Source: Deltaproteobacteria bacterium (GTDB lineage: Bacteria; Desulfobacterota; Desulfobacteria; Desulfobacterales; JAUVVS01). Taken from it: a stretch of DNA of 5,252 nucleotides. Position 1 is the stretch's first letter, and the number at the start of each line of letters is the position of its first letter. Of the stretch, positions 1 to 5,252 are shown one piece after another. The DNA lies in contig JAUVVS010000179.1 in the NCBI GenBank assembly GCA_030604545.1, forward strand, positions 1 through 5,252, in the 5' to 3' direction. Made by a program: the position numbers and the translations under genes. A model generated the notes under the pieces. That model searched no databases, was not told the DNA's origin, and saw only the letters and a list, made by a program, of their open reading frames with translations.

Positions 1-1488
1 GAAAAGCAAATTATAATTAAAAAGCATCTCACTGTTACCGTAGTAACTGCGGTTCCCGAGGAAAATACATAATATTTTAGAATTATTGGGAATATTATCG
101 TTTGCGTATTTAATGGCCGAATATTCCGGACGATACCTTTCAATATATTCATCCCGCCCTACCCTGCCTGTAATATAATTAATCGGATCTACGTGCCGAA
201 ACTGATTCAGGATGTATGCGGCATTCATGCCCATTAGAACTAGCAGGGTCAAAACCACCAATCCCATATATATCCTTCTCGTTTGTAAAGAACAATGTTC
301 ATTAATTATTGAAAAAATTTCGTAAATACCAAACACGGATAGGATCACCAATGGTGGAATTATTGGTGCAAAATACCTTATCCGTATAGCAGTCTGTAAA
401 AAAGTATAAAACAAATAGAAAACTGAAAATGCCAATAGAACCTTTTTTTCTGCCCTTAAAAAGGATGTATTGTTTTTTATACGATAAAATGCAAAAAAGG
501 GGAAAATGAATAACAGCGGATTTAATCTTCCGTCAAAATACTTCGGGTTATCATCCTGGCCCTGAAAAAATATACGAATGGGAATAATCGCCGTTTCCCA
601 CCATGATTCCTTGAATAAGATTTTTCTTATCAGAAAATGTCCTAAAGGTCCTTTAGATTTCTCGGCAACAACAGTTGAGCTTTTTTGTAGCCTTTCAATG
701 CTATGTTCGTCAGAATCTCCTTTTTTTGAACCGAGCCAGGTCTGGTATAGTGGATAGACAGGATTACCGGTCCAGATGTAATTTCGTATCATCCAGGGTG
801 AAAAGATCAGAAACGCAAGCATAAAGAAAGCTGCACTATGCCCGATGCCTTTATAGGCAGGTACTCCCTGCTCACGAGAAAATCTTGAATAAATAAACGG
901 TACGAAAAGAGTCAAAAGGAAAAATACGATGAGGCCGTTGTACTTTGTTCCCAGAGCAAGCCCGCAACTAATCGCAGATATGATAAGATACCTGAGTCTA
1001 AAGCGATTTTCGATCCATTTTAGAAAGTAAAATAGTGCGGCAAAGGAAAAAAACACAAGCCCGAGATCAACATAAGCAGTTATTGAAAGCTTTACAATGA
1101 TGGGTATTGAAAGAAAAAACAGAGCTCCCAGCAGTCCATAATAAACATCAATACGTTTCCTTAGATAACTGAAAACAAGCCAGGCGGTAAGCAAAGCAAA
1201 CGTAAAATGAATATATTTGGGGATAATATCATTTCCGAAATAAAGGGGTATGACGTACAAAAGGTCCAGATTCATGGGATAGTATGAAAATATAGCCCAG
1301 GGAATTTCATAGATGCCGCCATGTTTCAGGTAAAGCTTGGGAATCGCAAGATGGTGGATCAATGCGTCCCTGCTTACCGGAGGAACACTTGACAGGACAA
1401 CAATAGAGGTGATCACGGCGCCTAAAAGCCCGGTAAGAACTATTTTAAGAAGGGTTTTTGAAAATAATATTTGAAAGTGTTTGGTCAT
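1..1488 (-). CDS. GT39/GT-C-like multi-pass membrane glycosyltransferase, 3' end cut by window edge
   Basis: Reading the minus strand from ATG at 1488 gives 496 codons with no stop, running exactly to base 1, so the C-terminus lies outside the window. The product is strongly hydrophobic with about ten predicted membrane segments (roughly residues 13-36, 95-108, 117-157, 168-200, 217-235, 325-338, 349-366, 373-395, 405-425). After the first segment comes a loop with PPVSRDALIHHLAIPKLY (residues 36-53). An acidic residue in this first periplasmic loop (here D41) is the usual catalytic position in GT-C enzymes of the PMT/ArnT/GT39 type. Other family-like pieces are AYVD near 138-141, ALGTKYNG at 178-185, GNPVYPLY at 241-248 and RIRYFAP at 369-375. 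A soluble C-terminal part starts near residue 430. GT-C enzymes move a sugar from a polyprenyl-phosphate donor onto a protein, lipid or glycan at the outer membrane face; the substrate here is unknown. The ATG lies 14 bp after the VKOR-DsbA stop, with only a weak ribosome site, so translation may be coupled. The fold class is fairly certain, the exact activity is not. Confidence 0.85.
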   Translation of the reverse strand, partial: MTKHFQILFSKTLLKIVLTGLLGAVITSIVVLSSVPPVSRDALIHHLAIPKLYLKHGGIYEIPWAIFSYYPMNLDLLYVIPLYFGNDIIPKYIHFTFALLTAWLVFSYLRKRIDVYYGLLGALFFLSIPIIVKLSITAYVDLGLVFFSFAALFYFLKWIENRFRLRYLIISAISCGLALGTKYNGLIVFFLLTLFVPFIYSRFSREQGVPAYKGIGHSAAFFMLAFLIFSPWMIRNYIWTGNPVYPLYQTWLGSKKGDSDEHSIERLQKSSTVVAEKSKGPLGHFLIRKILFKESWWETAIIPIRIFFQGQDDNPKYFDGRLNPLLFIFPFFAFYRIKNNTSFLRAEKKVLLAFSVFYLFYTFLQTAIRIRYFAPIIPPLVILSVFGIYEIFSIINEHCSLQTRRIYMGLVVLTLLVLMGMNAAYILNQFRHVDPINYITGRVGRDEYIERYRPEYSAIKYANDNIPNNSKILCIFLGNRSYYGNSEMLFNYNLLF

Positions 1489-1502
1489 AAAACCGACTCA
1501 TA

Positions 1503-2669
1503 TCAATCCATTACATCTTTGAGTATTTTCGGAGGTATCTGCCCTAAATACACCTGGTCGTTTATAACATAACAGGGTGTACCGTTGATTCCCAGCTTGA
1601 TTCCAATGGAAATATCATGTTTTACTTTGTACCGGATGATCCTGTTTTTGATTGAAAGCAAAAGCGCCCTGTAATCCAGCCCAACCTTTTCTGCCAGTTC
1701 CTTAGCATTAATATAATCTTTATTACCCCCAATCTCAAATAGGGTGTCGTTCATTTCCCAAAACTTATCTTGCGTCTGGGCATATACCGCGAAAATCGCC
1801 ATAATCCCGGACCCCACGTATAACGGTTCTTTGACGATCGGGTTGTATTTATGATCCATGGGAAAATGGCGATGGATAAGCCTTATTTTATCCGGTTTCT
1901 TTGCTATAATTTGTCGAAGAAAAAAATGCATTTTTTTACACTGGAAGCATTGGTAATCCGTAAATTCCGTTATTTCAAGTTCAGGGTTCTTTGCTCCTAT
2001 CCATGGATACCCGTCATCAGTAACTCCATGGGGTATATCTTCTGAGGACACAGGGGGTGTAAGACGCCAGTATGTCGGGAAAAAGATAAATACAACAAAG
2101 AAAAGGCAGAAAGCCGGAAAAAAAACAGACAGGGTCTTTTTTCTCATTTTCCATAAAAATTCCATATCCAGTACCAGGCCCCTTATCAAACCGGATTTGT
2201 CGAATCTTCTTCTGATAAGCCATGTATAATACAAGAGCAGAAAACTGACGCCAAAGCTTACAATGCACATAATGCAGTAGCTGTGGATATAAAATGTGGA
2301 AATAAAGGCAAGAATGATGCTGTAAATGCTAAAGGCTAACGATATAAAAAAAAGAATGGGCCAAATCCGATGTTTTTCCGCCTCCTTGCTCCAGGCAAAC
2401 GGTGTGAAAAGCAAAAAAAATGTATAGCCTATAACCCCCCAAACCGGTACCGGGATGCCGAGGAATATGGAATATGGACTTTGCGAAACCGTATCACAAT
2501 TAATTGCCTTTGAAATGGCGCAGAAGCTCTTGTAGGTAATATCAGTATAAACCCGGTAATGAGAGATTGAAAGATAAATTGAATCCGCCAGACCTGAAGC
2601 CCCAAGAAAGACTATGATCCATAAATAGATGGGAAATGGGAGCGGTATTGTCTGTTTTTCTTTTTTCAT
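1503..2669 (-). CDS. VKOR-DsbA fusion: membrane disulfide-bond-forming oxidoreductase
   Basis: This 388-residue protein joins a vitamin K epoxide reductase (VKOR) membrane domain to a DsbA-like thioredoxin domain. VKOR domain, about residues 13-155: the shuttle cysteine pair C50 and C58 lies in the first periplasmic loop, followed by the conserved SPYSIFLGIP segment (64-73). The quinone-side CxxC (C132-IM-C135) sits at the start of the fourth membrane helix. A fifth helix at about 178-198 leads to the thioredoxin domain (about 220-388), with active site C241-FQ-C244 in FTDYQCFQCKK and the cis-proline motif GTP (P365). All redox cysteines expected of a working enzyme are present. Bacterial VKOR homologues replace DsbB: electrons pass from substrate thiols to the DsbA-like domain, then to VKOR and quinone, making disulfides in the periplasm. 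The start at MKKEK has no clear Shine-Dalgarno site, but no other in-frame Met lies before the first helix. It is 40 bp downstream of the methyltransferase and 14 bp upstream of the GT-C gene, so probably in one operon. Confidence 0.93.
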   Translation of the reverse strand: MKKEKQTIPLPFPIYLWIIVFLGASGLADSIYLSISHYRVYTDITYKSFCAISKAINCDTVSQSPYSIFLGIPVPVWGVIGYTFFLLFTPFAWSKEAEKHRIWPILFFISLAFSIYSIILAFISTFYIHSYCIMCIVSFGVSFLLLYYTWLIRRRFDKSGLIRGLVLDMEFLWKMRKKTLSVFFPAFCLFFVVFIFFPTYWRLTPPVSSEDIPHGVTDDGYPWIGAKNPELEITEFTDYQCFQCKKMHFFLRQIIAKKPDKIRLIHRHFPMDHKYNPIVKEPLYVGSGIMAIFAVYAQTQDKFWEMNDTLFEIGGNKDYINAKELAEKVGLDYRALLLSIKNRIIRYKVKHDISIGIKLGINGTPCYVINDQVYLGQIPPKILKDVMD

Positions 2670-2709
2670 TTAACAATAATAGTCTTTTTAAAGTCAGAAA
2701 TACAACTCT

Positions 2710-3540
2710 TTACAAGCCTTTTTTGTATTTGGTGTTTGTAGATTTAATCAATAAAACTGTACAAAGAGCGCGCGGCATTATCCGTGCATCAAGCCAGGCA
2801 AGTCCCATATAAAATCGATTGGCCCACTTGAAAAAAGATGTGAAGACCCTGATTAACATTAGGCTTTCCATTTTTTTTTTATTTCCTGTATTCGACTTTT
2901 TCCTGCCAATCTTTTGTAAAATCGAAAAACCAAAGACTATTACACACATTGTTACTTTTTCCAGCGGTCCTAATACCTTCTTTGTAGATATCGGTTTGAA
3001 GCCCGATTCTATTAATTTATCCCGCATTTCGGACATCTCGTAGCGGCGATAATGGTTTACGAAATGATCATCCATAGCAAAGTAAAATTTTCTATGAGGA
3101 AAGGTCACTATAAGACATCCCGCCGGTCTTGTAGTCCGGGCCAATTCATTTAAGACTGCCTCATCATTCGGGACATGTTCCAGGACCTCTGAACATATGG
3201 CATGGGAAAAAACATTCGGCTTAAAAGGCAAGTTATTCCCATCTGCAACAACGTGCCATCCTTCTCCATGAATACGTTTGAGAATTTGTAATGCTGTTAG
3301 AGATAAATCTGAATAAATGATTCGTTTCGTCTTTGTCATCACCGGGGAGATACCGCTTCCCATCTCCAGAATGAACTCAGGCGTTTCTCGCTTAAATGTA
3401 TTTTCAACACTTTTTTTGCGGAGGCGATAATTGTATAAAAAATTTTTTAATGTAACGTAACTGCCTTCCTCGTAAAAATCCTGAAAACGATTCCTCGCGG
3501 TATATTTCATTAAACTGTCTGGACTCATATGAACCGTCAA
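2710..3540 (-). CDS. class I SAM-dependent methyltransferase (Methyltransf_11-like)
   Basis: The 276-residue product has the Rossmann methyltransferase signatures in order: motif I as ILEMGSGIS (57-65), the ribose-binding acidic position D78 in IIYSDLS (74-80), VADGNNLPF (98-106) around the adenine pocket, SEVLEHV (117-123) and the beta-strand LIVTFPH (143-149). A hydrophobic stretch at about 196-208 and a basic patch (211-223) suggest membrane association, which is inference. The start codon is TTG at 3540: an AAAGGAA ribosome site lies 7 nt upstream, whereas the in-frame ATG four codons later would be too far from it. The family methylates small molecules, sugars, lipids or proteins, and the sequence does not tell which. 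Its position between a GT2 gene and membrane glycosyltransferase or redox genes suggests a glycan or lipid substrate. Codons 220-224 lie on a run of ten A residues in the coding strand, a possible slippage site after the catalytic core. Confidence 0.87.
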   Translation of the reverse strand: MTVHMSPDSLMKYTARNRFQDFYEEGSYVTLKNFLYNYRLRKKSVENTFKRETPEFILEMGSGISPVMTKTKRIIYSDLSLTALQILKRIHGEGWHVVADGNNLPFKPNVFSHAICSEVLEHVPNDEAVLNELARTTRPAGCLIVTFPHRKFYFAMDDHFVNHYRRYEMSEMRDKLIESGFKPISTKKVLGPLEKVTMCVIVFGFSILQKIGRKKSNTGNKKKMESLMLIRVFTSFFKWANRFYMGLAWLDARIMPRALCTVLLIKSTNTKYKKGL

Positions 3541-3546
3541 TACTTA

Positions 3547-3553
3547 TTCCTTT
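3547..3553 (-). promoter_or_regulatory. ribosome binding site that fixes the TTG start of the methyltransferase
   Basis: On the minus strand this reads AAAGGAA, with 7 nt between it and the TTG at 3540-3538. That spacing is normal for a Shine-Dalgarno site. The first ATG in the same frame (3528-3526) would be about 19 nt away, which argues for TTG initiation. The adjoining bases further upstream belong to the hexamer repeat. Confidence 0.6.
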
Positions 3554-3554
3554 C

Positions 3555-3596
3555 GTTCACGAGCACGAGCACGCGTATGTTTACGTTTACGAACAA
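3555..3596. repeat. degenerate hexanucleotide tandem repeat (seven 6-bp units)
   Basis: Read on the plus strand, seven consecutive hexamers are in register. The first is GTTCAC, the second and third are GAGCAC, the fourth GCGTAT, the fifth and sixth GTTTAC, and the seventh GAACAA. Position 1 is G and position 5 is A in all seven units; position 6 is C in five. The array ends one base before the ribosome site of the methyltransferase gene, so on that transcript it forms the 5' leader. Its function is unknown. It is too ordered to be random intergenic sequence, but too degenerate for a simple recent microsatellite. Confidence 0.7.
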
Positions 3597-3627
3597 ATAA
3601 ATACTACAGCATAGCTTTTGCCATTCT

Positions 3628-3645
3628 CCCCGGCATAGCCCGGGG
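3628..3645. repeat. GC-rich perfect hairpin 15 bp past the GT2 stop codon
   Basis: The arms CCCCGG (3628-3633) and CCGGGG (3640-3645) are perfect inverted repeats around a 6-nt loop CATAGC. The 7-mer GCATAGC that spans the loop occurs again at 3609-3615. On the minus-strand transcript the hairpin lies shortly after the GT2 stop but is followed by AGAATGGC, not a U run, so a classical intrinsic terminator is unlikely. It may be an RNA-stabilising 3' structure, or a REP-like or IS200/IS605-end-like palindrome left by a Y1-transposase-related element. The second idea rests only on its shape; no transposase gene is nearby. Confidence 0.6.
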
Positions 3646-3659
3646 GTTTAGCTCTGGAA

Positions 3660-4418
3660 TTACTGCATATTGATATGGAAAAATAACTTTGAATGAATAA
3701 TTCTCATTTTCGAAAGACGAAATATCAATGCAGTATATAAACACCCTAAACCATATTGGATGCTGCGCCATAGGTTAATTGATGAGGCTTCAGCAAAATA
3801 CTTTGTCGGACAACTAACCTCGGCAACCGTAAATCCCAACCATATTATTTGGGCGAGCATCTGATTGTCGAATACAAAATCATCCGAATTTACATCAAGA
3901 GGCAACCGTTCCAGCAGCTTACGAGAAAATGCCCTATATCCCGTGTGGTACTCGGAAAGCTTTGCTCCCAGGAAAATGTTTTCAATAAAGGTAAGAAATC
4001 TGTTTGAGATATACTTCCATATGGGCATCCCGCCTTTTAAGGCATAGCCCCCCAGAATTCTCGAGCCCAGTACACAATGGTAAAGACCATTTCCTATCAT
4101 AGAGGCCATGGCAGGGATCAGTTTTGGGGTATACTGATAATCCGGATGAACCATTATGATGATATCACCGCCCTCTTCAAGGGCCAGTTTGTAACATGTT
4201 TTTTGATTTGCACCATAGCCGATATTTTTATTGTGTCTATAAACAATTGTGCCGGGCAGTCTCTTTGCAATAGTTACGGTTTCATCCCGACTTCCATCAT
4301 CTACCACAATAACCTGGTCAACGATACCCTGCGCCATGACCTCATCATAGGTTTTGCGGAGGGTCTGCGCCGCATTATATGCAGGCATTACGACAATAAC
4401 TTTTTGTTCTCTAAACAT
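3660..4418 (-). CDS. family 2 glycosyltransferase (polyprenol-phosphate sugar synthase-like)
   Basis: The 252-residue product is a single GT-A domain without clear transmembrane anchors. The nucleotide-sugar-binding motifs are visible: MPAYN (11-15), VIVVDDGSRDET (36-47) and HNKNIGYGANQ (62-72). The metal-binding position reads MVHPDYQYTP (89-98). Here the usual DxD-type motif has His in place of its first Asp (H91-P-D93), a variant that I recall from a subgroup of GT2 enzymes. The acceptor-side block is SEYHTGYRAFSR (155-166), as in DPM1/GtrB-like enzymes, followed by DDFVFDNQML (179-188). Proteins of this group transfer a sugar from a nucleotide donor to a polyprenyl phosphate or growing glycan on the cytoplasmic face. 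The ATG at 4418 is preceded by a weak GAG-type ribosome site. The gap to the methyltransferase is 119 bp, longer than other gaps in the cluster, so transcription may be attenuated or restarted there. The GT2 call is firm, the sugar and acceptor are unknown. Confidence 0.92.
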   Translation of the reverse strand: MFREQKVIVVMPAYNAAQTLRKTYDEVMAQGIVDQVIVVDDGSRDETVTIAKRLPGTIVYRHNKNIGYGANQKTCYKLALEEGGDIIIMVHPDYQYTPKLIPAMASMIGNGLYHCVLGSRILGGYALKGGMPIWKYISNRFLTFIENIFLGAKLSEYHTGYRAFSRKLLERLPLDVNSDDFVFDNQMLAQIIWLGFTVAEVSCPTKYFAEASSINLWRSIQYGLGCLYTALIFRLSKMRIIHSKLFFHINMQ

Positions 4419-4474
4419 TTTAATCTCATATTGCAGTTCTTTATTGAGTCCTGTAAAACCAAGTCTTCTGAACA

Positions 4475-4498
4475 GGGTCAGAGTTCATTAGCTCTACC
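4475..4498. repeat. imperfect hairpin in the TPR-GT2 intergenic gap
   Basis: The left arm GGTCAGAG (4476-4483) and right arm CTCTACC (4492-4498) pair with a one-base bulge around an 8-nt loop. The outer positions can add a wobble pair. TTAGCTCT (4488-4495) inside it also occurs at 3648-3655, beside the other intergenic hairpin. It may be a decayed member of a REP-like palindrome family. It lies upstream of the GT2 gene, in its probable leader or promoter area. No T tract follows on either strand, so a terminator is unlikely. Confidence 0.4.
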
Positions 4499-4512
4499 TT
4501 GAATCGTTTTTT

Positions 4513-4530
4513 CCATTACTCCATTACTCC
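4513..4530. repeat. 8-bp tandem repeat CCATTACT, 2.25 copies
   Basis: CCATTACT is repeated exactly at 4513-4520 and 4521-4528, followed by CC. On the minus strand it reads as GGAGTAAT units. It lies between the TPR and GT2 genes with no open frame. It is short, so chance cannot be ruled out, but similar GGAGTAAT-like stretches occur, as far as I recall, between genes of some sulfate-reducer-type genomes. Confidence 0.5.
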
Positions 4531-4572
4531 AAAAATTCGTTGAATTAAACAAGGTGTTGTACCCCATCAAAG

Positions 4573-4591
4573 CCAGGTCCTTTGGGCCTGG
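4573..4591 (-). terminator. terminator-like hairpin after the TPR gene
   Basis: On the minus strand, starting 11 nt after the TPR stop codon, CCAGG pairs with CCTGG. The stem continues through one mismatch into two further C-G pairs and closes on an AAA loop. The bases that follow, CTTTGATGG, hold only a short T run, so the signal is weak as an intrinsic terminator in this direction. On the plus strand the same hairpin is followed by a T-richer stretch (ATTCTTTACTTTTAC), but no plus-strand gene points into it. Its place right after the TPR stop supports a role at the end of that transcript. Confidence 0.4.
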
Positions 4592-4602
4592 ATTCTTTAC
4601 TT

Positions 4603-5252
4603 TTACTTTAGTTTCCTTGAGCTTTCTTGTGCTGTCAACGAGTTTTTGAGATTTTTTTTGGCATTTTCATGGTCAGGCTTTATCCGCAACGTTTCACGAA
4701 AATGATTAATCGCCTCTTCGATCTTCCCCTGTCTCATCAGGACATATCCCAGATGATTGTGCGCCTCTGCATAGTCGGGTCTTATTCGCAGCGCATCAGA
4801 ATAATGGACAATTGCTTCTTTAAGCCTTCCATGGGTTAAAAGAGTGTGCCCAAGATTATAATGAACCTCTGCATAGTCGGATTTGATTTCAAGCGCCTTT
4901 AAATAGTGGTCAATGGCCTCGTTGGTCCTGCCCTGGATCTTCAGGGCATTTCCAAGGCTATTGTGTGCTTGCGCATAGTCGGGTTTGATTTCAAGCGCCG
5001 ATGATAAGTGGATAATGGCATCATTGACCTTTCCCCGTCTCATCAGGGCATTTCCCAGTCCATTGTACGCCAAATAATTGTTGTCGGTAACATCAAGGGC
5101 ATGTTTAAAAAGCGTAATGCTGTTTTTCCAATAAGTCACCTGGAACCATGAGATTATCATAAGGATCAAAAAAAGTGCGGCTGTAGATGCAGCAAGCCCT
5201 ATCCGCTTATGGTTCAATCCGGAGACAAGTCTGGACACAAGATCGGGTACAC
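4603..5252 (-). CDS. membrane-anchored TPR protein, C-terminal part only (5' end cut by window edge)
   Basis: The frame is open through the right edge of the window. A GTG at 5238 could be read as a start, but the codons before it continue the frame (VPDL before VSRL), so the true start is almost surely outside. Numbering from that GTG, one transmembrane helix (about 12-31) is followed by WFQVTYWKNSITLFKHAL (31-48). Then come four TPR units of exactly 34 residues (54-87, 88-121, 122-155, 156-189) with no spacers, and a short charged tail. Each unit keeps the TPR pattern LG..L...G...EAI.HY..AL.I.PDYA. The helix plus W-Q-V-x-YW-NS-x-x-LF junction is, to my knowledge, typical of bacterial proteins with an N-terminal multi-pass GT-C-like (PMT/ArnT type) domain and C-terminal TPRs. 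TPRs bind proteins, here probably in the periplasm. No catalytic part is visible, so its enzymatic role cannot be judged. It is 184 bp upstream of the GT2 gene, with a terminator-like hairpin between, so it may be a separate transcript. Confidence 0.88.
   Translation of the reverse strand, partial: VPDLVSRLVSGLNHKRIGLAASTAALFLILMIISWFQVTYWKNSITLFKHALDVTDNNYLAYNGLGNALMRRGKVNDAIIHLSSALEIKPDYAQAHNSLGNALKIQGRTNEAIDHYLKALEIKSDYAEVHYNLGHTLLTHGRLKEAIVHYSDALRIRPDYAEAHNHLGYVLMRQGKIEEAINHFRETLRIKPDHENAKKNLKNSLTAQESSRKLK

Noticed and set aside
1851..2045. 64-codon plus-strand frame
   Set aside because: It is antisense to the thioredoxin domain of the VKOR-DsbA gene, with no ribosome site or domain of its own.
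2017..2268. 83-codon minus-strand frame overlapping the VKOR-DsbA gene
   Set aside because: It is a different frame inside the gene, covering the fourth and fifth helices and linker. The VKOR-DsbA frame carries all redox motifs and this one has none.
2819..3043. 74-codon plus-strand frame
   Set aside because: It is the complement of the methyltransferase C-terminal region, and its hydrophobic look comes from the antisense of lysine-rich codons.
4077..4502. 141-codon open frame on the plus strand
   Set aside because: It lies antisense to most of the GT2 gene, whose motifs are intact. Its translation has no recognisable domain and a composition typical of a shadow frame.
4419..4602. Possible sigma-70 promoter upstream of GT2
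   Set aside because: TTGGTT and TTGTTT boxes exist on the minus strand, but no matching -10 box lies at suitable spacing, so no promoter is called.
4627..4839. 70-codon plus-strand frame
   Set aside because: It is antisense to the TPR repeats and owes its openness to the repeat codon pattern.
4672..5079. 102-bp periodic sequence considered as CRISPR or satellite
   Set aside because: The period equals 34 codons and each unit translates to a TPR motif, so it is protein-coding repetition. There are no conserved short repeats with unique spacers.

Overview
This AT-rich window is accessory-type bacterial chromosome with all five protein genes on the minus strand, so transcription runs from high to low coordinates. 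In transcription order they are: the C-terminal end of a membrane-anchored TPR protein (cut by the right edge), a family 2 glycosyltransferase, a class I SAM-dependent methyltransferase, a VKOR-DsbA fusion (disulfide-forming) membrane protein, and a GT39/GT-C-like multi-pass membrane glycosyltransferase (cut by the left edge). The combination of proteins, the VKOR-DsbA fusion and the style of the intergenic repeats suggest a Gram-negative anaerobe of the Desulfobacterota (former Deltaproteobacteria) type. That taxonomic placement is inference; no marker gene is present.

Region by region: positions 1-1488 hold the truncated GT-C gene, which is open to the left edge (496 codons visible). A 14-bp gap separates it from the VKOR-DsbA gene (1503-2669), and 40 bp separate that from the methyltransferase (2710-3540), so these three look like one operon. 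The methyltransferase starts with TTG, and a Shine-Dalgarno-like AAAGGAA at the right distance supports this. The 119-bp gap 3541-3659 carries a degenerate hexamer repeat and a GC-rich perfect hairpin. The GT2 gene is 3660-4418. The 184-bp gap 4419-4602 holds an imperfect hairpin, an 8-bp tandem repeat and a terminator-like hairpin behind the TPR gene. The TPR gene (4603-5252) has one transmembrane segment followed by four exact 34-residue TPR units, and its frame continues through the right edge.

How they may work together (inference): a cytoplasmic GT2 of the polyprenol-phosphate type could load a sugar onto a lipid carrier. A GT-C enzyme could then use that lipid-linked sugar on the periplasmic face. 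The methyltransferase could modify the glycan or lipid, and the VKOR-DsbA protein would oxidise cysteines of exported proteins in the same compartment. The TPR protein belongs to a family whose upstream part is often a multi-pass GT-C-like membrane domain, which would make a second membrane glycosyltransferase in the cluster. The pairing of oxidative folding with a surface or protein glycosylation locus is the most interesting biological point here. No CRISPR, tRNA, rRNA, complete insertion sequence or phage gene was seen.
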